From Acidimicrobiales bacterium (GTDB taxonomy: Bacteria > Actinomycetota > Acidimicrobiia > Acidimicrobiales > Poriferisodalaceae): a DNA stretch of 32,321 nt. The stretch lies in the NCBI GenBank assembly GCA_004214275.1, contig SGYJ01000006.1, positions 1 through 32,321 on the forward strand, written 5' to 3'. Below, piece after piece: positions 7,498-16,469 of this stretch. The notes beneath the pieces are model-generated. The model was not told the origin of the DNA and made no database searches. It worked only from the letters and a program-made list of their open reading frames with translations. Every line of letters starts with the position of its first letter. Positions within the stretch are counted from its first letter, which is position 1. The position numbers were made by a program, and so were the translations under genes.

Positions 7498-8710
7498 CGC
7501 TGTCGAAAGCCACTGGGAGACTTTCCGGTCCCCAGATTCCATTTTCTAGAGGCTTCCAGGTGATATCGCCGTTGAGTTCCAGATTGGGCAATCGGTCTGC
7601 AACAACTGTAAAAGCTTCTTGGAGTTCAGCCCGGGCTAGAAACGCGCCCAGGCAGTAATGAATGCCACTCCCGAATGTCAAATGAGGAGACCCGGCCTCA
7701 CGGGTAATGTCGAAAGCTAACGGTTCATCAAATTTTTCAACATCATGATTTGCTGCAACAAAGTTAGGGAAAATAAGAGTCCCCTGAGGGAACACGAAAT
7801 CTTTGTAGACGATCTCTTCGCTCGCGTACCGGGCGGTGCCGCGCACAGCACCGAGGTAGCGCATTACTTCTTCTACTGCTTGTGGAGCGAGCCCCTTCTC
7901 TTCGCGAAGAAGATCGAACTGGTCTGGGTGTTGTGCGAATAGAGCCACGGCACAACCCAACTGATTTCTCGTCGTGTCAGTGCCCGCCAACAATATTGCG
8001 TTCGCCATCGACAAAAGCTCGTCAGTAGAAAGTCGATCGCCTTCTTCCTCAGCACTAATCAAGTCACTCAGAAGGTCATCATGAGGTTCAGACCTTCGTT
8101 CCGCGATCAGATCGAGCATGTAGGCGTCCATCTCATCGCTCGCAGCAATAATTGCTGGTGCATCCTCAGCCAAGTTGCCATTGAACAACTTGAAGATGTC
8201 GACAGCTAGCCGACTGAAAAGTTCCCAGTCCTCACGAGGAGCACCGAGTAATTCACAGATGATTGGAATCGGATACGGCTCACAGACATCAGCCACAAAT
8301 TCTGAATGACCCACTTCGCACACTGGATCGAGTAGCTCGTTCACCACATTTCTCATAAAGGGCCGCAGCCGATCCGCCGATTTAGGAGTGAACGCTGGGC
8401 TCACGATCCGCCTAATTCGCTGATGATCTTCACCTTCGGTTGAAAGAATGCTTTTACGGTTAGACCGATTTGACCACTCAGCGCTCTCATAGTTCTGAGT
8501 TTCGGCAATCAAAGACAAAGCACTAAACCAGCGTCGATCCCGAAGCATCGCGGCGCAATCATCGTGGCTGGCTATCACGTATCCAAGATCACTCTTGGCG
8601 ATCCAATGATCCTTGCTCAATTGATGAAGCCGGGCGCGTCGCTCGGACTCAGAAAAGGATAAATCTGTGGTGACGATTGGCAGATCGGCGTCGCTAATCA
8701 GTGTCGGCAT
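7490..8710 (-). CDS. Cytochrome P450 (bacterial class I, CYP)
   Basis: The 406-residue length is typical of soluble bacterial P450s that take electrons from a ferredoxin. The hallmarks are in order: C-helix DHQRIRR (His96, Arg100), I-helix oxygen-binding AGTDTT (242-247), K-helix ExxR (Glu281, Arg284) and the heme loop HLTFGSGIHYCLGAFLAR with the heme ligand Cys353. It should hydroxylate a small hydrophobic substrate. Sequence style and context (crotonase, CoA-transferases) fit an alkyl-chain, terpenoid or steroid hydroxylase, but this is inference. No ferredoxin gene is next to it. Start ATG 8710 has only a weak upstream AGG. The gene is divergent from the crotonase gene, sharing an 88-base control region. 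Confidence 0.97.
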   Translation of the reverse strand: MPTLISDADLPIVTTDLSFSESERRARLHQLSKDHWIAKSDLGYVIASHDDCAAMLRDRRWFSALSLIAETQNYESAEWSNRSNRKSILSTEGEDHQRIRRIVSPAFTPKSADRLRPFMRNVVNELLDPVCEVGHSEFVADVCEPYPIPIICELLGAPREDWELFSRLAVDIFKLFNGNLAEDAPAIIAASDEMDAYMLDLIAERRSEPHDDLLSDLISAEEEGDRLSTDELLSMANAILLAGTDTTRNQLGCAVALFAQHPDQFDLLREEKGLAPQAVEEVMRYLGAVRGTARYASEEIVYKDFVFPQGTLIFPNFVAANHDVEKFDEPLAFDITREAGSPHLTFGSGIHYCLGAFLARAELQEAFTVVADRLPNLELNGDITWKPLENGIWGPESLPVAFDSGH

Positions 8711-8798
8711 TTCGTCAGCCTAGTAATTCAAAGGTTTCTTAAGAAAACTGTGGGAGAGGAAACAGCAAAACGTTAGCGGTAAGGCTACGGTCGCATCC

Positions 8799-9506
8799 AT
8801 GTCGCATCCTTCGATAAGTACTCGCCGCGTCGACAAAGTCGTTTGTATCTCAGTTGACGATGGGCGTGCCAACGCATTCTCACCGTCGTTACTAGTTGCT
8901 CTTAGTCAAGAACTAGCTGAGGCAGAAGCAGACGCTGAAGTAGGAGCGGCTGTCATTGCCGGCAACCAAAAAGCATTTTTTGCCGGATTTGATCTGGATG
9001 TGATCGGCTCGGGGGACTCCAAAGCCATCGCCGAAATGACAACAGCAGGCGGAGCCTTCATCCGTCAGGCATACGGCGCGTCATTGCCAGTAGTGGCTGC
9101 TTCTACAGGTCATGCTGTTGCCGCTGGGGCATTGCTGTTGTGTGGATGTGATTATCGCGTTGGAGTAGACGCACCGGTGAAAATCGGACTCAACGAAGTC
9201 GCTATTGCTCTAACCCTTCCCAAGTGGGCGCTGTTAATCGCAAGTGAACGACTATCAAAGAGGTATTTGCAAGTCGCGGTTGCTAACGCGCAGATCTTCG
9301 ATGGTTCCGGTGCTGTGGATGCCGGGTTCCTTGACGAAGTGACCACACCCGATCAGGTTGTAACTCGAGCGATCGAGGTTGCCCAAGGTTTCGCCGAACA
9401 GCTCGACGCAAAAGCTTACGCGGCTACAGTGCGAAATCTCAGAGGTGGTCTTCTAAGCGAAATGGACGCGGCTGTCGCGTCTGACCGCGCCGCCGCCGGT
9501 CTCTAA
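8799..9506 (+). CDS. Enoyl-CoA hydratase/isomerase (crotonase) family protein
   Basis: The protein is 235 residues, slightly short for the family. The oxyanion-hole parts are visible: KAFFAGFDLD near 58-67 and GHAVAAGALLLCGCDYR at 104-120. The position of the first hydratase glutamate (rat ECH Glu144) is Leu112, while the second (Glu164) is kept as Glu133 (GLNEVAIALTLP). A classical syn-hydratase needs both, so isomerase, dehalogenase-like, thioesterase-like or other CoA chemistry is more likely. It is followed 9 bases later by an MFS gene on the same strand and is divergent from the P450. The start at 8799 lacks a strong ribosome site, but the N-terminus matches the family. Confidence 0.9.
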   Translation: MSHPSISTRRVDKVVCISVDDGRANAFSPSLLVALSQELAEAEADAEVGAAVIAGNQKAFFAGFDLDVIGSGDSKAIAEMTTAGGAFIRQAYGASLPVVAASTGHAVAAGALLLCGCDYRVGVDAPVKIGLNEVAIALTLPKWALLIASERLSKRYLQVAVANAQIFDGSGAVDAGFLDEVTTPDQVVTRAIEVAQGFAEQLDAKAYAATVRNLRGGLLSEMDAAVASDRAAAGL

Positions 9507-9515
9507 TAAAACTCG

Positions 9516-10913
9516 ATGGCTTCCCAGACAGAAAGGCGCGCCCGGCGAACACTTTTTATCACCTCGCTTGTTGGCTTCATGGTGGCCATGGAGATCACGA
9601 TCATCTCTATAGCGCGCAACCAAATTTCAGCAGCGTTTCCTGAGGCCGAAGCAGCAACCCTGTCCTGGGTGATCACTGCGTACAACATCGGTGTGGCTTC
9701 ACTGCTGTTGCCTGCCGGGTGGATGGCCGATCGCTACGGCCGAAAGAAAGTGTTCCTATGGGGGCTTGGCGCATTTATATTCGGATCGTTGTTATCAGGT
9801 CTTGCCTCAACACCGAGCCTGCTCATCGGCGCGAGAGTGGTCCAATCCATAGGCGGCGCCGCGCAATATCCGGCTGGTCTAGCTCTGCTGCTCGCGGCAT
9901 TTCCGATAGAAAACCGAATGCGAGCCATCGGGGTGTGGGGCGCAGTCAGCGGATTAGCCGCAGCTTTAGCGCCCTCACTTGGAGCATTACTCATCGAAGG
10001 ATTCGGCTGGCGGGCTGTCTTTCTCATCAATGTGCCCGTGGCCTTGGTCGCTCTTGTCGCAGGACGAAGTTGGTTGGGAGAAAGCACGGGAGACGAAGTA
10101 GGCGAAAGAGTGGACCTCGTTAGCGTCCCGATGGCGTCGTTGGGTATTGGAGCCCTGCTGGTGGGGTTAGTGCAAGGCGGAAGTTGGGGATGGACGTCAC
10201 CGGTTACGTTGGTTGGCTTTCTTGCAGGCATTGTGATGCTTACTGCCTTTTTTGCGCGTTCAGTCACTCATCCAGAACCACTATTTGACCTCAACCTCTT
10301 CAGAATTCGCAGCTACGCCATCGCAAATGTTGGATCAGTGTTTTTCCTGGTGGCATTCTTTTCCTGGATTATTGTCCTCCCAGAATTCATCCAGGAAACG
10401 TGGGGATGGTCAGTTCTTAAGTCGGGCTTCGCGATTGCACCGGGTCCGGTGGTGTCAACCATCCTTTCTGTGACCAACGGACGCTTAGCTGACCGCATCG
10501 GTACACAACGAATTCTGGTCGTTGGGGGTTGCGCCGGGATCGTGGGACTCTTGTTACATGTCGCGTACACAGGAGAAGACCCGAATTTCTTTCTTGGTCT
10601 GCTCGTTCCCAACTTGACCATGGGCGTTGCAGCTGGATGCAGCTTTGCGATGTTGGTTGGTGCCTCAATGTCAGAAATTGCGCCAGCGCGTTTCGGAATG
10701 GCGGGTGCTGGTCGGACAACTGTTTTCCAATTGAGTATCGCAATAGGAGCGGGGCTAGCTATTACTTTGGTCGGCAACCCAACGGACTCGAGTGCTGCGC
10801 TGGAGGCGATGCGCAGAGTTTGGCTCGTCGGAGCCTTCTGTTGCTTACTGCAAGTGTTGTTGTTTCTATTCGCTTTTCCGAAAGACTCACAAAGAACAGT
10901 CCCAACTTCGTAG
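9516..10913 (+). CDS. MFS transporter, DHA2 (14-TM drug/metabolite exporter) type
   Basis: The product is 465 residues, with hydrophobic segments consistent with 12-14 helices. Motif A is GWMADRYGRKKVF near residues 67-79. The motif C-like stretch GLAAALAPSLGALLIEGFGW and the following FLINVPVALVAL are characteristic of proton-driven DHA2 exporters such as EmrB/QacA. It should expel a hydrophobic compound across the cytoplasmic membrane. The gene follows the crotonase gene after 9 bases and precedes the PhyH gene by 33, so the three are probably one transcript. The substrate is unknown; a toxic intermediate or product of the neighbouring enzymes is an inference. Confidence 0.92.
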   Translation: MASQTERRARRTLFITSLVGFMVAMEITIISIARNQISAAFPEAEAATLSWVITAYNIGVASLLLPAGWMADRYGRKKVFLWGLGAFIFGSLLSGLASTPSLLIGARVVQSIGGAAQYPAGLALLLAAFPIENRMRAIGVWGAVSGLAAALAPSLGALLIEGFGWRAVFLINVPVALVALVAGRSWLGESTGDEVGERVDLVSVPMASLGIGALLVGLVQGGSWGWTSPVTLVGFLAGIVMLTAFFARSVTHPEPLFDLNLFRIRSYAIANVGSVFFLVAFFSWIIVLPEFIQETWGWSVLKSGFAIAPGPVVSTILSVTNGRLADRIGTQRILVVGGCAGIVGLLLHVAYTGEDPNFFLGLLVPNLTMGVAAGCSFAMLVGASMSEIAPARFGMAGAGRTTVFQLSIAIGAGLAITLVGNPTDSSAALEAMRRVWLVGAFCCLLQVLLFLFAFPKDSQRTVPTS

Positions 10914-10946
10914 GATCGGCATAGCTGAAGCAGCCTGAACTTCAAG

Positions 10947-11861
10947 GTGTTGAATCCAATTAGAAAAGCCTATGGTGGCAGTGTGGCCGGGGAAAATCGT
11001 TTCCGATTTCGCGAAACTCAGAGAGATATTGGTTTTCAACCATCGACAACCGAAAATCTTGCAGTGTTGTCCCCAGAACAGATTGAGCGGTTCAATGAAA
11101 CTGGCTACCTCACAACGTTGCCAGGGTTGTCTGCCGCTGATGTTGGAGTCCTCCGTCAGTACCTTGACTGGTTAATAGAAGAAGTGGTGTCAGCTGATGA
11201 TCGCCGAAACAGTTATTCAATCAACCAATATCACCAGGTAAGTGGCCCTTTGTGGGACCTCATCCACACACCGATATTCGTTGACTACGTGTCAGATATT
11301 TTGGGACCCGAATCGGTTTGTTGGAGCACGCACCTATTTTGCAAACTCCCTGGTGACCGCATGGAAGTCCCGTTACATCAAGACGCCAATTATTGGCCTT
11401 TCACTCCCACGAAATCAGTGACGATATGGCTCGCCATTGATGACGTTGATGAAAGCAACGCTGCTATGCGGTTCATCCCTCGGAGCCATCTCGAGGGTGA
11501 CCTAGCTCATGCAGAGTTGCCGTTAGATGGGTCAGTCGTACTTAATCGGCGTGTGGTCGAACACGAAAGCTACGACGATGTTGTTTTGAACGAGCTTCAG
11601 GCTGGGGAAATTTCGCTGCACACGGATCTTTTGTTGCACGGATCACCTGCCAACCTGAGTTCGCGTCGTAGATGCGGCATCGCGTTGCGCTACTTAGCTG
11701 CCCAGGTCAAAGTGGTGCCGGGCGGAGAAAGTTGGACTCGTAGCGCAGTGCATGTCGGTGTAGGAGACCCATCGGGGTATTGGCCAAATCGATCTCGTCC
11801 ACTCAAAGATGAACCCCACAAGATGGCGGGCTTTGTCGGTGGTTTCGACGGTAATTCCTGA
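10947..11861 (+). CDS. Phytanoyl-CoA dioxygenase (PhyH) family Fe(II)/2-oxoglutarate oxygenase
   Basis: The 304-residue double-stranded beta-helix oxygenase carries the Fe(II) facial triad: His144 and Asp146 in VPLHQDANYW, and the distal His231 in LLLHGSPANLSSRRR. The arginine that should bind the 2-oxoglutarate carboxylate lies in SRRRCGIALRY. Members hydroxylate next to a carboxyl or CoA ester, or act on quite different small molecules, so phytanoyl-CoA itself is not implied. The start shown is TTG 10947; GTG 10983 in the same frame is an alternative, and neither has a clear ribosome site. It closes the crotonase-MFS-PhyH run and is convergent with the carboxylase genes. Confidence 0.93.
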   Translation: MLNPIRKAYGGSVAGENRFRFRETQRDIGFQPSTTENLAVLSPEQIERFNETGYLTTLPGLSAADVGVLRQYLDWLIEEVVSADDRRNSYSINQYHQVSGPLWDLIHTPIFVDYVSDILGPESVCWSTHLFCKLPGDRMEVPLHQDANYWPFTPTKSVTIWLAIDDVDESNAAMRFIPRSHLEGDLAHAELPLDGSVVLNRRVVEHESYDDVVLNELQAGEISLHTDLLLHGSPANLSSRRRCGIALRYLAAQVKVVPGGESWTRSAVHVGVGDPSGYWPNRSRPLKDEPHKMAGFVGGFDGNS

Positions 11862-11919
11862 CGACTTTCTTTATTTGAAATGCGTTGTCAGTCAATTTGA
11901 ACATGGGTGCCTGCGGTGG

Positions 11920-13905
11920 TCACGCGTCTGCGGCAGCGATCACCACGAGAAGTTCGCCGTTGTCGACCTGGTCGCCGACAGCAACGCGGACCTCAGTCAC
12001 CGCTCCATCAAAGGCCGCAACAATCTGGTGTTCCATTTTCATGGCCTCCATGAGCACTAGTAGCTGCCCTGTGTCAACAGGATCTCCTTCGTTGACTTCG
12101 ATAGCTAAAATCTTGCCTGGCATTGGAGCTGTCAATCCGCCCTCAACATCGGTTATGTCGGCTTCGGGAAAGCGACTCTTTTCAATGAGCGTGAGGCTGC
12201 CTGCGGGAATATCAACGCACCAGCGATTCCCAAACTTGTTGGCGTAACCGCTTGCTCTAATGTCGTCCAACTGAATCTCGAATTGACTCTCGTCGGTCGA
12301 CAGCAGCGTCGCCACCTTTGTTTCCTCAGCGTCACCCAAGCGTATTTCGAAGGAACCACCTCGAATAGGTCGATAGTTGACGGTCAGTTCGGTCTCCCCG
12401 TGGAGGAACACCATTTGCTGGCTGGGCATTGAACTATTGCGAAACCCAGAGGGCATAAACGCAAGGGCATCGGCAGCCGCTCGGTTCTCTGCTTGCGATA
12501 CGAGAGCTACTGCGATAGCGGCGTCTTCTAGCTCGCACTGTGTAGCAACTCGCTGTCCGGGAATTTCTACGCGAGAGATGAAATCAGTTGTCGTGTCGCC
12601 CGCGAGAAATTCTTCATTGCGCAGCGTCGCCACCAAAAAGTCGCGGTTCGTCACGACACCGTGGAGACGGGTTCGCTCAAGAGCCAACGCTAGTTTTAAG
12701 GCAGCCTCGGTTCGTGTCGGAGCATGTGAAATCACTTTGGCCAACATTGGATCGAATTCAACTGACACTTCAGAACCTGACTCGATGCCCGAGTCGTAGC
12801 GAACCTGGGGGGCTGATGCTGGTTTCCAGATATCTATTCTGCCGGTTGCTGGCAAAAAGTCATTGGCCGGATCCTCTGCGTACAATCGGACCTCGATCGA
12901 GTGCCCTGAAATTGAAAGGTCTGTTTGTTCGTAACCCAGTGGTTCTCCATTAGCTATCCGAATTTGCTCTCGCACCAGATCTAATCCCGTGACCTCTTCG
13001 GTTACCGGGTGTTCAACTTGAAGGCGTGTGTTGACTTCGAGGAAGAAAAATTCTGCTTCGTCATCATCGCCATCAAGCAGAAACTCGACAGTTCCCGCGG
13101 ATACGTAGCCGATCGCTTCAACAGCGGCGACGGCCGCTTGACCCATCTGATTCCGCAACGACTCAGATAAAACCGGTGACGGAGCTTCCTCAATGACCTT
13201 TTGATGGCGCCGTTGAATTGAACACTCCCGTTCGAAGCAGTGAAGGACTTTCCCATGCTGATCACCAAGAACCTGAATTTCGACATGTCGCGGGGTCGCC
13301 AAATACCGTTCCAGAAAGACGGTGTCGTTACCAAAAGCATTTAGGGCTTCACGCTTAGCTCCGCTAATGGCAGCTTCCAGGTCTGCTGCATCATCTACGA
13401 CACGCATTCCTTTGCCACCTCCTCCGGCGCTCGCCTTCACCAATAACGGAAAGCCGATTTCTTCGGCGATGCTGCCAACGTCAACAGATTCGGAAATCTC
13501 TATCGACGGGAGCGTTGGAACTTCGGCATCAACCATGGTGCGTTTTGCCGCTAATTTGTCGCCCATTGCGGCGATAGCTTGAGGAGGAGGCCCTACCCAA
13601 GTGATACCGGCATCTGTCACTGCCTTCGCGAAGTCAGCGTTTTCTGACAAAAATCCATACCCTGGATGAATAGCGTCAGCTCCAACTGCGATTGCCGCCG
13701 CAAGAATCTTCTCGCCATCTAGGTACGACTCAGAGGCGGTCGTGCCGCCAAGTGCTACGCCGAGGTCAGCGTCACTGACGAACGGAGCGTCGCTATCTCC
13801 ATCGGAGTGGACGGCAACTGTGAATATGCCCATTTCCTTAGCAGTGCGAAATACTCTGCGAGCAATTTCGCCTCTATTGGCTACGAGGAGTCGTCTTATT
13901 GTCAT
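11920..13905 (-). CDS. Acyl-CoA carboxylase alpha subunit (biotin carboxylase + biotin carrier)
   Basis: This 661-residue fused subunit carboxylates its own biotin with ATP and bicarbonate and passes the CO2 to the CT partner. The N-terminal biotin carboxylase domain (about 1-440) shows RRLLVANRGEIARRVFRTA, the ATP-grasp loop VKASAGGGGKGMR and EVNTRLQVEHPVTE. The C-terminal biotinyl domain (about 590-661) has EAMKMEH, with the biotinylated lysine at about 623. The length matches alpha subunits of methylcrotonyl-, geranyl- or propionyl-CoA carboxylase. The open frame extends to 13989, but ATG 13905 has AAGGAGA 5 bases upstream, and the stop of the CT gene (TAA) is part of that same site. The paired genes point to translational coupling. 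Confidence 0.96.
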   Translation of the reverse strand: MTIRRLLVANRGEIARRVFRTAKEMGIFTVAVHSDGDSDAPFVSDADLGVALGGTTASESYLDGEKILAAAIAVGADAIHPGYGFLSENADFAKAVTDAGITWVGPPPQAIAAMGDKLAAKRTMVDAEVPTLPSIEISESVDVGSIAEEIGFPLLVKASAGGGGKGMRVVDDAADLEAAISGAKREALNAFGNDTVFLERYLATPRHVEIQVLGDQHGKVLHCFERECSIQRRHQKVIEEAPSPVLSESLRNQMGQAAVAAVEAIGYVSAGTVEFLLDGDDDEAEFFFLEVNTRLQVEHPVTEEVTGLDLVREQIRIANGEPLGYEQTDLSISGHSIEVRLYAEDPANDFLPATGRIDIWKPASAPQVRYDSGIESGSEVSVEFDPMLAKVISHAPTRTEAALKLALALERTRLHGVVTNRDFLVATLRNEEFLAGDTTTDFISRVEIPGQRVATQCELEDAAIAVALVSQAENRAAADALAFMPSGFRNSSMPSQQMVFLHGETELTVNYRPIRGGSFEIRLGDAEETKVATLLSTDESQFEIQLDDIRASGYANKFGNRWCVDIPAGSLTLIEKSRFPEADITDVEGGLTAPMPGKILAIEVNEGDPVDTGQLLVLMEAMKMEHQIVAAFDGAVTEVRVAVGDQVDNGELLVVIAAADA

Positions 13906-13910
13906 CGCGT

Positions 13911-13917
13911 TCTCCTT
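13911..13917 (-). promoter_or_regulatory. Ribosome binding site overlapping the CT stop codon
   Basis: AAGGAGA on the minus strand; its first two bases are the last two of the TAA (13918-13916) ending the upstream carboxyltransferase. It fixes the biotin carboxylase start at 13905 and implies coupled translation of the two subunits. Confidence 0.8.
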
Positions 13918-15541
13918 ACATCCGGAAGACGCCGAAGCCTTCGGCGCCTTCAATTTTGTTGTTGCTACAAGCAGAGAGAGATAATGCAATCACGTCGCGC
14001 GTATCGCGAGGGTCAATGATCCCGTCGTCTGTCACCCTCCCAGATGAATACAAGGCAAGGGACTTCAGTTCGTGATAGTGCTCAACCGATTCAGTAATTT
14101 GCCGGTCTGCTTCCTCATCGAATTCGATGCCCTTTCGGGCTGCTTGGCCCCGCCGCACGAGAGACATCACTCCGGCTATTTGTTTGGGACCCATGATTGC
14201 GATCTTTGCGGTTGGCCATAGGTAGGTGAATCTCGTATTAAACGCCCTTCCCGACATTCCGTAGTTACCCGCCCCGTAGCTATTTCCCAGGATCACGGTG
14301 ATGTGGGGGACCATTGAATTTGACACAGCGTTGATCATTTTTGACCCGTTTTTGACGATCCCTGAATGCTCAAAGTCTTTGCCGACCATGTATCCGGTGA
14401 TGTTTTGCAAGAACACGATGGGAATGTCTTGTTGGTTACATAATTGAATGAACTGAGCTGCTTTCTCACTGCTCTCGCTAAAGAGCGGCCCATTGTTGCC
14501 AATGAGGCCGACCGGGTATCCATGAATTGACGCCCAACCGCAAATCAACGTCGTTCCATACCGGGCTTTAAATTCTTCGAAGCGTGAACCATCAACTATG
14601 CGAGCTATGACTTCTCTGCAGTCAATTAATGCTTGAAGATCACGCGGCATCAACCCCAACAATTCTTCAGGGTCGTGCACAGGCGGGTCATCTTTCATTG
14701 ATGGGGCGGGCCCCAATTTTCTCCAATTCAGATGGCTAACTACTTCACGGCACATTCGCAAAGCTTCAGCTTCGTCTTCAGCGAGGTAATCAGCGAGACC
14801 CGAAATTTCTGCGTGCATTTGTGCGCCGCCGAGGGTTTCATCGTCACTGTCTTCCCCAGTGGCCATCTTTACTAAGGGTGGCCCGCCAAGAAAAACCTTG
14901 GATTGGTTTCGAACAAAGATGTTGTAGTCGCTCATTCCGGGCTGGTAAGCGCCGCCAGCGGTTGAGCTTCCGAAAACGACGGCGACAGATGGAATTCGTA
15001 GTTTGGATAGTTCGGTGACGTCGTAAAAGAGTCGCCCTGACTCTGCGAAATGGTCGCTCTGTTCAATCATTTGTCGCTCAGGGTCGTCGTCGCCGCGTAG
15101 ATCACCTCCGGCAGACTCCACAAATTGAATGTACGGCATGCGGTTTTGGCGAGCGATTTCGATTGCTCGCATCAGCTTCCGCCCGGCTACCTGAGTCATA
15201 GCTCCGCCAAGAACTGTCGGATCGTTTCCTTCGATCACGCATTCGACACCTTCGATCACGCCTATGCCCATGACCAGACCTCCACCAACCGCGTAATTGG
15301 TGCAGTAGCCGGCAAGAGAACTGATTTCGAAGAATGGAGAGTCTGTGTCGAGCACCATTTGTATGCGTTCTCTCACCGGGGTCTTGTCGCGGCTTCGCAT
15401 TCTGTCCATCGCAGCGGGCCCGCCGCCAGCAGCAGCCTCGGCATGCAACTCGTCGATGATCGCCAGCTGTTCCAGCATGTCGTCACAATTTTTTTCGAAC
15501 CAATCAGCATTGGTATCGATGTGGGATTGGAGTACCGCCAC
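13916..15541 (-). CDS. Acyl-CoA carboxylase beta subunit (carboxyltransferase)
   Basis: This is a 541-residue carboxyltransferase with two crotonase-like halves. The N-half holds YIQFVESAGGDLRG and VVFGSSTAGGAYQPGMSDY; the segment FLGGPPLVKMATGED then GGAQMHAEISGLADY is typical of the methylcrotonyl-/geranyl-CoA carboxylase type rather than of plain propionyl-CoA carboxylase. The C-half holds IVFLQNITGYMVGKDFEHSG and VILGNSYGAGNYGMSGRAF. It transfers CO2 from the carrier biotin to an acyl-CoA. The C-terminal GPKQIAGVMSLVRRG differs from the usual MCC beta segment, so the substrate is uncertain. GTG 15541 is supported by GGGAG 6 bases upstream. It heads a two-gene operon with the alpha subunit. 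Confidence 0.95.
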   Translation of the reverse strand: MAVLQSHIDTNADWFEKNCDDMLEQLAIIDELHAEAAAGGGPAAMDRMRSRDKTPVRERIQMVLDTDSPFFEISSLAGYCTNYAVGGGLVMGIGVIEGVECVIEGNDPTVLGGAMTQVAGRKLMRAIEIARQNRMPYIQFVESAGGDLRGDDDPERQMIEQSDHFAESGRLFYDVTELSKLRIPSVAVVFGSSTAGGAYQPGMSDYNIFVRNQSKVFLGGPPLVKMATGEDSDDETLGGAQMHAEISGLADYLAEDEAEALRMCREVVSHLNWRKLGPAPSMKDDPPVHDPEELLGLMPRDLQALIDCREVIARIVDGSRFEEFKARYGTTLICGWASIHGYPVGLIGNNGPLFSESSEKAAQFIQLCNQQDIPIVFLQNITGYMVGKDFEHSGIVKNGSKMINAVSNSMVPHITVILGNSYGAGNYGMSGRAFNTRFTYLWPTAKIAIMGPKQIAGVMSLVRRGQAARKGIEFDEEADRQITESVEHYHELKSLALYSSGRVTDDGIIDPRDTRDVIALSLSACSNNKIEGAEGFGVFRM

Positions 15542-15547
15542 CCTGTT

Positions 15548-15555
15548 CTCCCTTT
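15548..15555 (-). promoter_or_regulatory. Ribosome binding site for the carboxyltransferase
   Basis: AAAGGGAG on the minus strand, 6 bases before the GTG at 15541-15539. It supports a GTG start for the first gene of the carboxylase operon. Confidence 0.7.
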
Positions 15556-15640
15556 AAACACGTTGTTCGATCTTCGATTCCTAGGTGAAACAACGGCTGA
15601 GAGCAAGCGCGTTCGGCAATCATCCGCCAAACTTGCAGCT

Positions 15641-16435
15641 GTGAGCAGTGAATTAGAGCGTTCTCCTTGGACTCCAATCTCCCACCGAATGACACGTGCT
15701 GACGTTGACAGGGACTATGTCCTTTGGGTCGATCTACCTCCGACCTACGATCCTGATGGAGACGAACTGCATCCGGTGTATTTGTGTTTTGACGCTATGT
15801 GGACATATGGGACGGTTGTCGACACGGTGCGGCTCCTGGCGCCTTCTAAGGAACTTCCCAAGGCGATTGTTGTTGGCGTGGCCCACGACGAGCCGTCTTA
15901 TAGGGATGTGATTCAGCTTCGAGCGATGGACTTCACAACCACTGCTGTTGATGCCCCACCGTTGACGGGAGTGCGGGTTCCAGGCGAACAATTGGGGGGA
16001 GCAGAGATGTTTCGGCGTTGGTTGGGTGCAGAAGTCATTCCGTTTCTAAACACCCAATACCGCATCTCTGAGATGACTTTTATTGGACATTCGTTCAGTG
16101 CATTATTTGGTGTCCACGTGCTGTTCGAAAGTTCAGCGATGTTTGATCATTACCTTCTGGCTAGCCCTTCGGTTTGGTGGGATGACCAGGTGATGTTTCG
16201 CCGTGAACAAGAGCGATATGAAAGTAGCGAAAATCTTGACGCCCACGTATTCATGTCCAAAGGCGAGTTGGAAACGGACGAACTATCACCGCATCAAGAA
16301 TTCCATGATCAGCTGGCGTCTAGGAACTATGACGGCCTCGATCTTCATTGGCAAGTGTTCCCGAACGAAAGCCACATGTCGGTTACACCTGTAGCGCTAA
16401 GTCACGGGCTGAGGACCCTTCATTCAACTCGGTGA
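15641..16435 (+). CDS. Putative esterase (alpha/beta hydrolase, IroE/EstD-like)
   Basis: With the GTG at 15641 the protein is 264 residues. The early strand DYVLWVDLPPTYDPDGDELH followed by PVYLCFDAMW matches the putative-esterase family (enterochelin-esterase-like fold). The nucleophile elbow is GHSFSA with Ser151, the acid is expected in the CELETDE-type region (KGELETDELSPHQEF), and the late histidine is in NESHMSV. It should cleave a carboxylic ester or thioester in the cytoplasm; no signal peptide is seen. The frame is open far upstream but there it runs antisense to the carboxylase gene. ATG 15689 is an alternative start; neither has a ribosome site. It is divergent from the carboxylase operon, with 99 bases between. 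Confidence 0.82.
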   Translation: MSSELERSPWTPISHRMTRADVDRDYVLWVDLPPTYDPDGDELHPVYLCFDAMWTYGTVVDTVRLLAPSKELPKAIVVGVAHDEPSYRDVIQLRAMDFTTTAVDAPPLTGVRVPGEQLGGAEMFRRWLGAEVIPFLNTQYRISEMTFIGHSFSALFGVHVLFESSAMFDHYLLASPSVWWDDQVMFRREQERYESSENLDAHVFMSKGELETDELSPHQEFHDQLASRNYDGLDLHWQVFPNESHMSVTPVALSHGLRTLHSTR

Positions 16436-16469
16436 GCGAAGCGGTTAGTTTCTGAGCAAGAATGGTGCC

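Noticed and set aside
11858-11891. Inverted repeat CTGACGAC / GTTGTCAG after the PhyH gene
   Set aside because: It has one mismatch, an 18-base loop and no T tract; chance is likely.
15125-15640. Upstream open part of the esterase frame
   Set aside because: It is antisense to the carboxyltransferase and would interrupt its ribosome site; it has no family similarity.
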